Translations under genes and position numbers: made by a program | Assembly: GCF_025175675.1 (NCBI RefSeq) | Contig: NZ_JANIOA010000010.1 | Span: 1-64,000 of the forward strand | Source: Sedimenticola hydrogenitrophicus | GTDB lineage: Bacteria > Pseudomonadota > Gammaproteobacteria > Chromatiales > Chromatiaceae | Length of the DNA: 64,000 nt | Direction: 5' to 3' | Notes under the pieces: model-generated | Databases searched by the model: none | What the model was told of the DNA's origin: nothing | What the model saw: only the letters and a program-made list of their open reading frames with translations | Shown: piece after piece, positions 25,975 through 33,952 of the stretch | How positions within the stretch are numbered: the stretch's first letter is position 1 | How the letters are laid out: every line of letters starts with the position of its first letter

Positions 25975-26806
25975 CAATCCATTTCCTGGTGAAAACAATA
26001 CCGGACATATTTGGGACGATAATCTGCGGGAGCTGGATAACCCGCCTCCACGCTGGTGGATGATCGCCTTCTGGGCCTCCATTATCTGGGTGGCGGGCTA
26101 CGGGATCCTCTATCCCATGATTCCCGGTCTGACCGGTTACACAAAGGGGATTATGGGCTGGACCCAGATCGGCGAGTACCAGGAAGGCGTTGCCGAAGTT
26201 GAGAAGGTTCGCGGCGAGTTCGAGGCGCAGCTGCAAGGGATGACAGCCAAGGAGATCCTGGCCAATGAAGGGCTCTCCAGCTATACCATCGCCTCGGCAA
26301 AGGTGCTGTTCGGTGACAACTGCGCGGCCTGCCACGGCTCCAACGGTCAGGGTGGTCCCGGTTTCCCGGTGATCGCCGATGACGACTGGCTGTATGGTGG
26401 CGCCGTGGAAACCATCGAGCAGACCATCACCAACGGGCGGATGGGCGTCATGCCCGCACACGCCAAGCTGTTGAGCGAGGGCGAGGTCGACAAGCTGGCA
26501 GCGGCGGTGATGTCCGGTAATCCGGCCGCGGAACCGCTGTACATGGAGAAGGCGTGTTTCGCCTGCCACGGACCCGACGGTAGAGGCATGCAGGCACTGG
26601 GTTCCGCCAATCTGACCGACGCCGTCTGGCGCTTTAACGAAGCGGATCAGCAAGCCAGCGTCAAGCAGACCATCCGGCACGGTGTCAACGACACCTCCGA
26701 TCCCATGAGCCGGGCGGCGGTGATGCCCAAGTTTGGCGACCGTCTGTCGGCGAATGAGATCAAGAAACTGGCGGTCTACGTGTACAAGCTGGGCGGTGGT
26801 CAGTAA
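25964..26806 (+). CDS. ccoP: cbb3-type cytochrome c oxidase subunit III
   Basis: A 280-residue diheme cytochrome c. An N-terminal membrane helix (PPPRWWMIAFWASIIWV region) is followed by two cytochrome domains with motifs NCAACHGSNGQGG and KACFACHGPDGRG. It accepts electrons from soluble cytochrome c. The ATG lies inside the end of ccoQ. A stem-loop follows 14 bases after the stop codon. Confidence 0.98.
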   Translation: MADNNPFPGENNTGHIWDDNLRELDNPPPRWWMIAFWASIIWVAGYGILYPMIPGLTGYTKGIMGWTQIGEYQEGVAEVEKVRGEFEAQLQGMTAKEILANEGLSSYTIASAKVLFGDNCAACHGSNGQGGPGFPVIADDDWLYGGAVETIEQTITNGRMGVMPAHAKLLSEGEVDKLAAAVMSGNPAAEPLYMEKACFACHGPDGRGMQALGSANLTDAVWRFNEADQQASVKQTIRHGVNDTSDPMSRAAVMPKFGDRLSANEIKKLAVYVYKLGGGQ

Positions 26807-26820
26807 GTCAGTGTGTCAAA

Positions 26821-26854
26821 CCCGCCGCGCGGTGATCGCTCTCCGTGCGGCGGG
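26821..26854 (+). terminator. Stem-loop after ccoP
   Basis: Arms CCCGCCGCGCGG and CCGTGCGGCGGG form a 12-bp stem with one G-U pair. No T-run follows, so it may protect the ccoNOQP RNA end and only partly terminate. Confidence 0.55.
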
Positions 26855-26860
26855 AACTTA

Positions 26861-27016
26861 GGATCTGTCCATAAATAGCTATCGCATCTTGCTGGTCTTT
26901 TCGTCCACCTTCGGCGTTACGGCAAGACTTACATAAAATGACTATGCGCGCCTTGCCGTTCCTTGAAGGCAAACGAAAATCCGGCGCAATATGCGGTAGT
27001 TATTTCTTACCAGATC
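26861..27016. repeat. Inverted-repeat element GGATCTG, copy 1
   Basis: A 156-bp non-coding element with imperfect inverted ends: GGATCTGTCCATAAATAGCT at the left and, read inverted, GGATCTGGTAAGAAATAACT at the right. Its interior (TTTTCGTCCRCCTTCGGCG and GGCGCAATA) recurs in the longer copy at 56834-57051. Confidence 0.75.
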
Positions 27017-27046
27017 CTTACAGTTAATCTGTATCTGGGGAGGTAT

Positions 27047-27175
27047 ATGATGAATGTGGATACCGTAGTGATTGGATCCGCGGTTACCGTGGTACTTTGT
27101 GTGGTGATCGTGGGGTATATCGGCTTCAAGGTAAAGGCACTGATCAACAAGGATGCGAAAAGCCACAAGGAGTAA
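27047..27175 (+). CDS. 42-residue single-helix membrane protein in the cco cluster
   Basis: Starts with ATGATGAATGTGG and carries one clear membrane helix (VVIGSAVTVVLCVVIVGYIGF) followed by a lysine-rich cytoplasmic tail. GGGGAGG lies four bases before the first ATG, a very strong ribosome binding site that argues for real translation. It sits between ccoP and ccoG and is followed by a good terminator. It could be an accessory subunit of the cbb3 oxidase comparable to the tiny CcoM described in Pseudomonas, but I see no direct sequence proof. Confidence 0.65.
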   Translation: MMNVDTVVIGSAVTVVLCVVIVGYIGFKVKALINKDAKSHKE

Positions 27176-27196
27176 CCCTCTATTTCATAAGTATAT

Positions 27197-27223
27197 AAAA
27201 AAGGGGGGTGAACCCCCTTTTTT
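27197..27223 (+). terminator. Rho-independent terminator
   Basis: A6-G6 then a TGAA loop and C5-T6 form a strong stem with a T-run on the plus strand, 21 bases after the small membrane ORF. It likely separates ccoNOQP plus the small gene from ccoGHIS. Confidence 0.85.
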
Positions 27224-27375
27224 AATGGTGATATAATACGCCGCTGATATTGACAAATCGCATTTTTTTCGCCCCGCCCTTTCAGTAAACTGATACCCGA
27301 TAAGTTGCGATTGATTGACGCATGGTTATGGGATATGCGTGGCAGTTCCCGCATGGTTTTAGAGGAGTGATTCCG

Positions 27376-28806
27376 TTGAGCGACAATCCACAATCAAGGC
27401 ATGATGCTGTAGTCGATGAATTGTACGCGGAGGCGGTACACTGGGAAATCAATACCGGGGAAGAGACGATCCACGCGAAACGGGTTCCCGGCAAGTGGCG
27501 AATCTTGAAGTGGCTGGCGAGTCTGGTGTGGGTGCCGTTCTTTCTGGGACCCTACCTGCGCTGGGATGACCGTCAGGCGATTCTGTTTGACATCCCCAAC
27601 CGCCAGTTTCATCTGCTGGGCATCACCATCCTGCCGCAGGATTTCTGGATGCTCTCCCTGCTGCTGCTGTTCTTTGCCATTCTGCTGGCGGTGGTGACCG
27701 CCCTGGCGGGCCGCGTTTGGTGTGGTTTTTTCTGCTTTCAGACGGTATGGACCGACGTGTTCACCTGGCTGGAAGAAAAGCTGGAAGGTCCGCCGCAAAA
27801 ACGCAAGAAGCTGGACCAGGGGGCACTGACCTTCACCAAGGTGAGGATCAAGGTGACCAAACACACCCTGTGGCTGGTGATCGGAGCGCTGACCGGCATC
27901 TCTTTCGTGGCCTGGTTCACCGACGCCTACCAGCTCTGGGTCGACCTGTTCAGATTCAACCTGGGTGCCACCGCGGTGGTGACCATCCTGCTATTTATCG
28001 CCGGCACCTATGTCCTGGCCGGATACCTCCGGGAGCAGGCCTGCTTCTGGCTCTGTCCCTACGCCCGCATCCAGGGCGTGATGGTGGATAACACAACCGC
28101 CGTCCCTACCTATGATTTCCATCGCGGTGAGCCGCGTGGGCGGGTGAAGAAGGGGGGCGGTGAGGCGCAACGCACGACCGGCGACTGTGTCGACTGTAAT
28201 CAGTGTGTGGCGGTCTGCCCCACAGGTGTGGATATCCGCCAGGGTCAGCAGGAGGGGTGTATCACCTGCGCCCTCTGTATTGACGCCTGCGACGCGGTGA
28301 TGGAAAAACTGGACAGACCCAAAGGCCTGATCCGTTATGAATCGCTGGATGTGTTGAATGGCAAGGAGGAGCGGCCGCTGTATAAACGCCCCAGGGTCTG
28401 GGTCTACAGTTTGGTGCTGTTGCTGTCGCTGACCGGTATCGGCTACGGCATGGCGACCCTGGATGCGATCGAGATCAAGGTGATCCATTCCCGGCAGCCG
28501 CTGTATGTATTGCAGAGTGACGGCTCTATTCAGAACAAGTACACCATTAAAGTACTCAACAAGCTGACAGAGGATCTGCAGGTGACCATCACCGCTCCGG
28601 ATGTTGAAGGGCTGGTGCTGGTGGGTGCGGATGAACCGGTGACGGCGCGTAAGGGCATGGTGACGGCCCGGACAGTGTTCGTGCGTATCCCACGTGAAAA
28701 AATAACCGCGGAGTCTCAACCGATGGTGTTTTTTGCCGAGACCACTGACAGCAGTGGTGAATTGCTGGTGAGTAAACGGGAGAGCGTATTCATCGCACCC
28801 AGGTAG
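27376..28806 (+). CDS. ccoG: cbb3 oxidase assembly protein CcoG (polyferredoxin)
   Basis: A 476-residue inner-membrane protein. Several helices in the N-terminal half (NapH-like, with AGRVWCGFFCFQTVWTD) are followed by two 4Fe-4S motifs, CVDCNQCVAVCPTGVDI and CITCALCIDACDAV, then a C-terminal Ig-like domain. CcoG is a copper-reducing assembly factor for cbb3 oxidase. I favour TTG 27376 because GAGGAG lies eight to nine bases upstream; GTG 27367 and an upstream ATG at 27322 are alternatives. Confidence 0.95.
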   Translation: MSDNPQSRHDAVVDELYAEAVHWEINTGEETIHAKRVPGKWRILKWLASLVWVPFFLGPYLRWDDRQAILFDIPNRQFHLLGITILPQDFWMLSLLLLFFAILLAVVTALAGRVWCGFFCFQTVWTDVFTWLEEKLEGPPQKRKKLDQGALTFTKVRIKVTKHTLWLVIGALTGISFVAWFTDAYQLWVDLFRFNLGATAVVTILLFIAGTYVLAGYLREQACFWLCPYARIQGVMVDNTTAVPTYDFHRGEPRGRVKKGGGEAQRTTGDCVDCNQCVAVCPTGVDIRQGQQEGCITCALCIDACDAVMEKLDRPKGLIRYESLDVLNGKEERPLYKRPRVWVYSLVLLLSLTGIGYGMATLDAIEIKVIHSRQPLYVLQSDGSIQNKYTIKVLNKLTEDLQVTITAPDVEGLVLVGADEPVTARKGMVTARTVFVRIPREKITAESQPMVFFAETTDSSGELLVSKRESVFIAPR

Positions 28807-28897
28807 TTAGTGGTGATGGCGCGCTAGAAATGGGAAAAACGTAACGGCTGCGGCGGTACTCGGGCGAGTGCCCGGGGTTCTGCCGCATGAGGTTCAA

Positions 28898-29410
28898 ATG
28901 ATCGAGATGACCGAGATGATCGAAAAACAGTCTCCCTGGCGCAACCCCTGGGTTCAGGGCTGGATCGGCTTGCTGGTGGTGTTCCTGGCTGCCAATATGG
29001 TGATGGTTTATCTGGCCGTGACCAGCGCCCCGGGCCTGGTGGTGGATGATTACTATGAGCGTGGTCAGGACTACGAAAATAACATGCTCAAGCGGCAGGC
29101 GCGAAACCCCGGCTGGCAGATGAAGGTCATTGCGCCGGAGCGTGTGGATGTGGCCATACCGGCACGCTATGGGGTCAGGATTACCGGCAAGGACGGCTAC
29201 CCTGTGACGCCTGAGTCGGTTACGTTCTACGCCTACCGGCCTGCCGATGCCCAACAGGACTTCTCTGTCCCCATGCAGGTAACCGACTCCGGTGTGTATG
29301 AAGCCGATATCAGCTTTCCCATCCTGGGTGTGTGGGATATCCTTATCAGCGCAAAGCATGGGGACGATGAATACAATCTGTCGCACAGGGTAAGCGCGGG
29401 AGTCAATTGA
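28898..29410 (+). CDS. ccoH: FixH/CcoH family protein
   Basis: A 170-residue protein with one N-terminal membrane helix (GWIGLLVVFLAANMVMVYLA), then VVDDYYERGQDYENNML, typical for FixH, and a periplasmic beta-rich domain. It is needed for cbb3 assembly. ATG 28898 has GAGG upstream; an earlier GTG at 28868 is less likely. Its TGA overlaps the TTG start of ccoI. Confidence 0.92.
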   Translation: MIEMTEMIEKQSPWRNPWVQGWIGLLVVFLAANMVMVYLAVTSAPGLVVDDYYERGQDYENNMLKRQARNPGWQMKVIAPERVDVAIPARYGVRITGKDGYPVTPESVTFYAYRPADAQQDFSVPMQVTDSGVYEADISFPILGVWDILISAKHGDDEYNLSHRVSAGVN

Positions 29411-31881
29411 GTCTGAAACCGTGTTTTCACTGCACCCTGCCGGTCCCGGCGGATGCGGAAGTGGTGTCGCCGATCAAGGGCGAGCAACGCAGCTTCTGCT
29501 GTATCGGCTGCAAATCGGTCTGTGAAGCGATTTATTCCGCCGGTCTTGAAGGGTTTTATCAGCGCATGTATGACGGTACGGCGCTGGCACCGCCGCCTGA
29601 TCTGCCCAGGGAGCTGGCCCTCTACGACCTGGATGAGGTGCAGGAGGAGTTTGTCGACAGCCTGGGCGAGACCCGGGAGATCCATCTCCTGGTGGAGGGC
29701 ATCCACTGTGCCGCCTGTGTCTGGTTGATCGAACACTCACTGCTGAATCTCGCCGGTGTCAGTCAGGCACGGGTCAACCTCTCCGGGCGTCGCTTGCATG
29801 TGGTCTGGGATAACGGCCGCCTGAAACTCTCGTCCATCATCCGCCGCCTGGGGCAGATCGGTTATGCCGCCGTTCCTTACGATCCCGACGCCGCGGAGGA
29901 TCGCCTGAGGCGTGAGAACCGACATCTGCTCTATCGCATGGGCTTTGCCGGATTCACCATGATGAACCTGCTGTGGATCTCCATCGCGCTGTATAGCGGT
30001 GCCGACAGGGGAGAATTCCGCGGCCTGTTTCAGTGGGTCGGTTTCGCCCTGGCGACGCCGACCCTGGTCTATTCGGGCTATCCGTTCTTCAGGGGCGCCT
30101 GGTCCGGCATCCGCCATCTCCATCTGGGCATGGATGTGCCGATTGCCATCGGCGCCGGCATCACCTATCTCTACTCGACCTACGTGATGCTGAGTGGCTC
30201 GGTCACCGGCGAGGTCTATTATGACACGGTGGTCAATTTTATCTTTGTGATCCTGGTCGGGCGCTATCTGGAGGCGATATCCAAGCGTCAGGCGGTGGCC
30301 TCGACCCAGCGGCTGCTGGATCTGCAGCCGCGGGTGGCCACGCTGCTGTCGGATGCGGGGGAAAAAGTGGTCCCTATCCGCTCGGTGAAACAGGGTGACC
30401 GGGTGTTGGTCAGACCCGGTGAGCGTATCCCGGTCGATGGGGTGGTGTTGCAGGGGCAGAGCGCGGTGGATGAGGGGATGCTGACCGGCGAGTCGGTCCC
30501 GGTAGCGAAATCGCCCATGATGCCGGTCTCGGCCGGCACCATCAACGGACACGGTGCATTGCAGGTCGAGGTGACCGGCCTGCTGAAGGATAGCGCCCTC
30601 GGGCGCATCATCCGCCTGGTGGAGGAGGCGCAGGCGAGCAAGGCGCCGATCCAGTGTGTGGCGGATCGGATCGTGCCCTGGTTTGTCGCCATCACCATCG
30701 GCCTGGCCACGGCCACTTTCTTCTGGTGGCTGGATACCGATTTCGAGATCGCCTTGATGGCGGCGACGGCCGTGCTGATCATTACCTGTCCCTGCGCCTT
30801 TGGTCTGGCGACGCCCATGTCCATTGCGGTCGCCACCGGCCTGGGGGCACGCCACGGCATCCTGATCAGAAACGGCGACGTGCTGGAGCGTTTCTCATCC
30901 ATCGATCATTTTGTGTTCGATAAAACGGGCACGTTGACGGAAGGGGCGATGCGGGTCACCGCGATCGGGAGCGGGACCTCGGAATGGCACCCGGGCGAAC
31001 CGGTTAATGCGGAGATACACCAGCTGCTGGGGCAGCTCCTGGCGGTTGAGCAGTTCTCGGAACACCCGGTGGCGGCGGCCCTGACGGCGTGTGCCGAGTC
31101 GATCGGTTGGAAACCGCAACAGTTTAAGGTGGAGGATTTCGTCAACCGGCCCGGTTATGGTGTCTCGGCCCTGGTCGAGGGTGCGGCGGTTGTGGTCGGC
31201 AATGCCGCCTGGCTGCGCGAGCACGGTGTCACACCCGATCCCACCCACCGGCAACTGGCCGAGCGTCTGGACCGGAGCGGCAGCGGTTCTCTGCACTGTG
31301 CGGTGAACGGGGTGGAGGTTGCCCTGATCGGCGTGGAGGACCCGCTGCGGAAGGATGCGGCGGCACTGGTGGCCGATCTAAAACGTGAGGGCATGGCGCT
31401 CACCATGCTCAGCGGCGACCGCCAGGTAACGGCGGAGGCGATCGCCGACCGTCTGGGCGGCATGCCGGTGATTGCCGAGGTGCTGCCGGAGCAGAAGGAT
31501 CAGGTGATTGACCGGCTGCAACGGAACGAGCACCGGGTGGCGATGGTGGGTGACGGGGTCAACGACGCCCCGGCACTGGTGCGGGCCGATGTGGGCATAG
31601 CGCTGGGTTCGGGTACCGATGTCTCCATCGCCAGTGCCGATATTGTGCTGATGAGCAGTGAATTGGATAAGGTGCGGCTGGCCTCGTCACTGTCCCGGCG
31701 GACCTTGCGCACCATTCGCCAGAATATCGCTATCTCCATCGCGTATAATCTGATTATGGTGCCGCTGGCGATGTCGGCATTGGTGACGCCACTGGTGGCT
31801 GCCATCTCGATGCCGATCAGCTCACTGCTGGTGATCGGGAATGCGGCGCGCATTCGCACCCTGTTCAAGGGCAGGCAATAA
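29407..31881 (+). CDS. ccoI: Copper-translocating P-type ATPase CcoI/FixI
   Basis: An 824-residue P1B-type ATPase that moves copper for cbb3 assembly. In order: an N-terminal metal-binding zinc-ribbon-like part (PCFHCTLPV ... CCIGCKSVCEAIY), a heavy-metal domain with GIHCAACVWLIE, eight membrane helices, TGES actuator motif, membrane copper site ITCPCAFGLATP, phosphorylation site DKTGTLTEG, and MVGDGVNDAPAL. The TTG start overlaps the ccoH stop, so the two are translationally coupled. Confidence 0.97.
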   Translation: MSLKPCFHCTLPVPADAEVVSPIKGEQRSFCCIGCKSVCEAIYSAGLEGFYQRMYDGTALAPPPDLPRELALYDLDEVQEEFVDSLGETREIHLLVEGIHCAACVWLIEHSLLNLAGVSQARVNLSGRRLHVVWDNGRLKLSSIIRRLGQIGYAAVPYDPDAAEDRLRRENRHLLYRMGFAGFTMMNLLWISIALYSGADRGEFRGLFQWVGFALATPTLVYSGYPFFRGAWSGIRHLHLGMDVPIAIGAGITYLYSTYVMLSGSVTGEVYYDTVVNFIFVILVGRYLEAISKRQAVASTQRLLDLQPRVATLLSDAGEKVVPIRSVKQGDRVLVRPGERIPVDGVVLQGQSAVDEGMLTGESVPVAKSPMMPVSAGTINGHGALQVEVTGLLKDSALGRIIRLVEEAQASKAPIQCVADRIVPWFVAITIGLATATFFWWLDTDFEIALMAATAVLIITCPCAFGLATPMSIAVATGLGARHGILIRNGDVLERFSSIDHFVFDKTGTLTEGAMRVTAIGSGTSEWHPGEPVNAEIHQLLGQLLAVEQFSEHPVAAALTACAESIGWKPQQFKVEDFVNRPGYGVSALVEGAAVVVGNAAWLREHGVTPDPTHRQLAERLDRSGSGSLHCAVNGVEVALIGVEDPLRKDAAALVADLKREGMALTMLSGDRQVTAEAIADRLGGMPVIAEVLPEQKDQVIDRLQRNEHRVAMVGDGVNDAPALVRADVGIALGSGTDVSIASADIVLMSSELDKVRLASSLSRRTLRTIRQNIAISIAYNLIMVPLAMSALVTPLVAAISMPISSLLVIGNAARIRTLFKGRQ

Positions 31882-31904
31882 TCCCGGAATAATGGCCGAC
31901 TATA

Positions 31905-32065
31905 AGGGCTCGCGCAAAAATAAGTTTCGGTATTCGGTCGCCACTGGACCCCGCCGGCGGCGATACGCTTTTTGGCAAGGGAGCGGCCATTGCCTGCAAA
32001 GCGTGCCTTGCCGGCGTGGCCCAGTAACGCTCTCGGTACTACGAAATTATTCTTGCGCGAGCCCT
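31905..32065. repeat. Inverted-repeat element AGGGCTCGCGCAA
   Basis: A 161-bp non-coding unit between ccoI and ccoS with ends AGGGCTCGCGCAAAAATAAG and, read inverted, AGGGCTCGCGCAAGAATAAT. An end fragment of the same family lies at 16012-16024. No target duplication is evident. The right end finishes 20 bases before the ccoS start. Confidence 0.8.
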
Positions 32066-32085
32066 AACGCAACTGGAGAAGCTGG

Positions 32086-32325
32086 ATGGATGTGATCTAC
32101 GGTTTGATTCCCGGCATGCTGATCCTCGGCCTGGTGGGGGTGGTGATTTTCTTCTGGGCCGCCAAAAGTGGGCAGTTCGAGGACCTGGAAGGAGAGGCCA
32201 ATCGCATCCTGATGGATGAGGACCTGACTGAAACCCGGACTGAAATCAACACCTCCCCGGCGGAGGATGAGGAAGCGACGGACGGCACTCCGAACAAAAC
32301 GGATAAACCAGCGGATAGCGCCTGA
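32086..32325 (+). CDS. ccoS: cbb3 oxidase maturation protein CcoS
   Basis: A 79-residue protein with one membrane helix (GLIPGMLILGLVGVVIFFWA) followed by KSGQFEDLEGEANRILMDED, the CcoS signature. The acidic C-terminal tail (residues 50-79) is longer than usual. CcoS is needed for heme and copper insertion into CcoN. It lies after an inverted-repeat insertion, so its coupling to ccoI may be altered. Confidence 0.93.
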   Translation: MDVIYGLIPGMLILGLVGVVIFFWAAKSGQFEDLEGEANRILMDEDLTETRTEINTSPAEDEEATDGTPNKTDKPADSA

Positions 32326-32361
32326 TGTTGATACTTTTCATGCCGTACAGCGGACTCGCCC

Positions 32362-32670
32362 ATGAACCTGAATGATCCGTTCGGACGCGTGCAACAGAAG
32401 CAGCAGCGCAGTTATGACTCCCTGCGACGCTCGCTGCTGGAGGCGGGGGTGAATACCCGTGCCGCTGCCGAGTCCGTGCTGCGCGACCTGATACGGCGCG
32501 CCGTGGTGGTAACGCTGATAACCGCGGCGGTGCTGCTGGTGCTGCCGCAGATGGGCGCGGCGGCGCTGATGCTGGCGTTTGTCATCCTCTTCTGGCTGCT
32601 GGCGACGACCATCAATGGCTACAGCCTGGTGAGGCGTTTCATCCGTGAGGAGTTATCCGGCCCGACATGA
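32362..32670 (+). CDS. Hypothetical membrane protein after ccoS
   Basis: A 102-residue protein. A polar N-terminal helix (residues 1-45) precedes two hydrophobic segments (about 48-65 and 68-90) and a basic C-terminus. No family is recognised. It begins 36 bases after ccoS and is probably co-transcribed with it, but nothing shows a role in oxidase assembly. The GTAAC element follows just after its stop codon. Confidence 0.65.
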   Translation: MNLNDPFGRVQQKQQRSYDSLRRSLLEAGVNTRAAAESVLRDLIRRAVVVTLITAAVLLVLPQMGAAALMLAFVILFWLLATTINGYSLVRRFIREELSGPT

Positions 32671-32681
32671 TATTGCACGGT

Positions 32682-32940
32682 GTAACTACTCACCCGGTCT
32701 GTAAGTGATTGGCCTGCCTTGCCGGCCTCACACGATGGCGTGTCTCCTCGAATCCGGCCCCATTTTCAGCGCCTGCCCAAGCCGCTCCCGGCCATCCATG
32801 GCCTCCGCGGCATAAGTCCATCCCTGGACAAAACTCGCTTCGCTCAAACAAGGGCAGGCTTGAATCTGAAAAAGGGGCCGGATTCGAGGCGTCATCAAGA
32901 TCGGCCAACAAGGCAGGCCAATCACCCCGTGAGTAGTTAC
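32682..32940. mobile_element. GTAAC-ended miniature element, copy A
   Basis: A 259-bp non-coding element with ends GTAACTACTCACCCGG and (inverted) GTAACTACTCACGGGG. It is flanked by perfect 8-bp direct repeats TGCACGGT (32674-32681 and 32941-32948). GTAA termini together with 8-bp duplications are the pattern known for the IS66 family, so a lost or distant IS66-type transposase may have moved it. The interior has a long stem built on TCCGGCCCCATTTTCAG and its inverse. The right duplication overlaps the stop codon of the next minus-strand gene by one base. Confidence 0.85.
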
Positions 32941-32947
32941 TGCACGG

Positions 32948-33643
32948 TTACAGTTGGCCGGACTCCGACCCAGTGGCGCCTGATTCATTTTGTAGCGGCT
33001 TCAGCACCCGGTCGAAATCTGCCGGGTTGACATACTGAAACACCTCTTTCCCTTCGGGATTGACGGCAATGTCGAGACCCTTCGCCGGATAGAGCCAGTG
33101 TATTACCGGCGCGTCCGGTTCCGCTATCCTGCTTTCCGGTTCACCAAAACGAGTGCTGATCAGCGCCTCATCCAGATCGGCGCCGGGTATATAGGTAATG
33201 ACGGCGATCTTCTCCCGGGTCAGTGCCTCCATGTCGCTGCTGGAGAGTTCCACCTTTTTGGTGCCACTGCCCATGTTGCTGATCCGTTCGCCCTGAGCGA
33301 ACATCCGCGCCGCCGTACGCTCCGGGAGATCCAGGGTGAGCACGACATCGGCCTTGAGGCCGCTGAGATAGATGCGCTGGAAATAGACCTCGACCATATA
33401 ACGGCTGTCCGGGGTCAGGAAGAGGTTGGCCTTGCCCTGGGACTGGAAGCTTTGACGGGCCTGCGCCAGGTCGCTTCTGCCCAGTTCGATCCCGAATACA
33501 CTGAGCGTGCCCTGGTCATCCAGCCGCAGATTCCACGGCAGTTTGGGGTCCTCGTCGACGGTGCGCCCGCCCGGCAGCAGGATCGCCGCGGCCAGGGCGA
33601 TCAGGGTCACTGCCAATATGCTAAGAATGATTTTGCGTTCCAC
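32948..33643 (-). CDS. Hypothetical membrane-anchored protein
   Basis: A 231-residue protein with one N-terminal membrane helix (residues 5-24, ILSILAVTLIALAAAILL) and a predicted periplasmic domain of about 200 residues. A repeated pattern around residues 40-110 (FGIELGRSDLAQARQSF) recalls small lipoprotein-like beta domains, but no family is assigned. The TAA stop abuts a GTAAC-type miniature element. Confidence 0.7.
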   Translation of the reverse strand: MERKIILSILAVTLIALAAAILLPGGRTVDEDPKLPWNLRLDDQGTLSVFGIELGRSDLAQARQSFQSQGKANLFLTPDSRYMVEVYFQRIYLSGLKADVVLTLDLPERTAARMFAQGERISNMGSGTKKVELSSSDMEALTREKIAVITYIPGADLDEALISTRFGEPESRIAEPDAPVIHWLYPAKGLDIAVNPEGKEVFQYVNPADFDRVLKPLQNESGATGSESGQL

Positions 33644-33786
33644 CTATTGTACCTGCTTATGGACGGCTGTCATTGACTCAACAACAGGCTGAATATCCGT
33701 GGGGCGTTGTGAATTGTCATGTCGACCAACCACATCGGGCTGTTATTCTAACCGACAATGGTTGCGGATAATATGGGGTTGCGGTT

Positions 33787-33945
33787 ATGGGTAATACACT
33801 CTGGTTTATCAGCCTGCTGAAGGATCATCCCTGGGCTGGTTTTCTGATCGGTTTTGCCTTTGTCACGGTCATGTTCGGGTCGAAGAATCTGATCGTCTAC
33901 TTCTACTCCCGCTCCCAGGAGAAACAGCACAACAAGCCGAAATGA
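33787..33945 (+). CDS. 52-residue hypothetical membrane protein
   Basis: A short frame starting at ATG 33787 with one membrane helix (HPWAGFLIGFAFVTVMFG) and a basic, glutamine- and lysine-rich tail. A GGGGTTGCGGTT stretch lies before the ATG but the ribosome binding site is not ideal. Codon use and the amphipathic pattern look genuine. It is convergent with livF, with seven bases between stop codons. Function unknown. Confidence 0.55.
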   Translation: MGNTLWFISLLKDHPWAGFLIGFAFVTVMFGSKNLIVYFYSRSQEKQHNKPK

Positions 33946-33952
33946 GGCTGGC

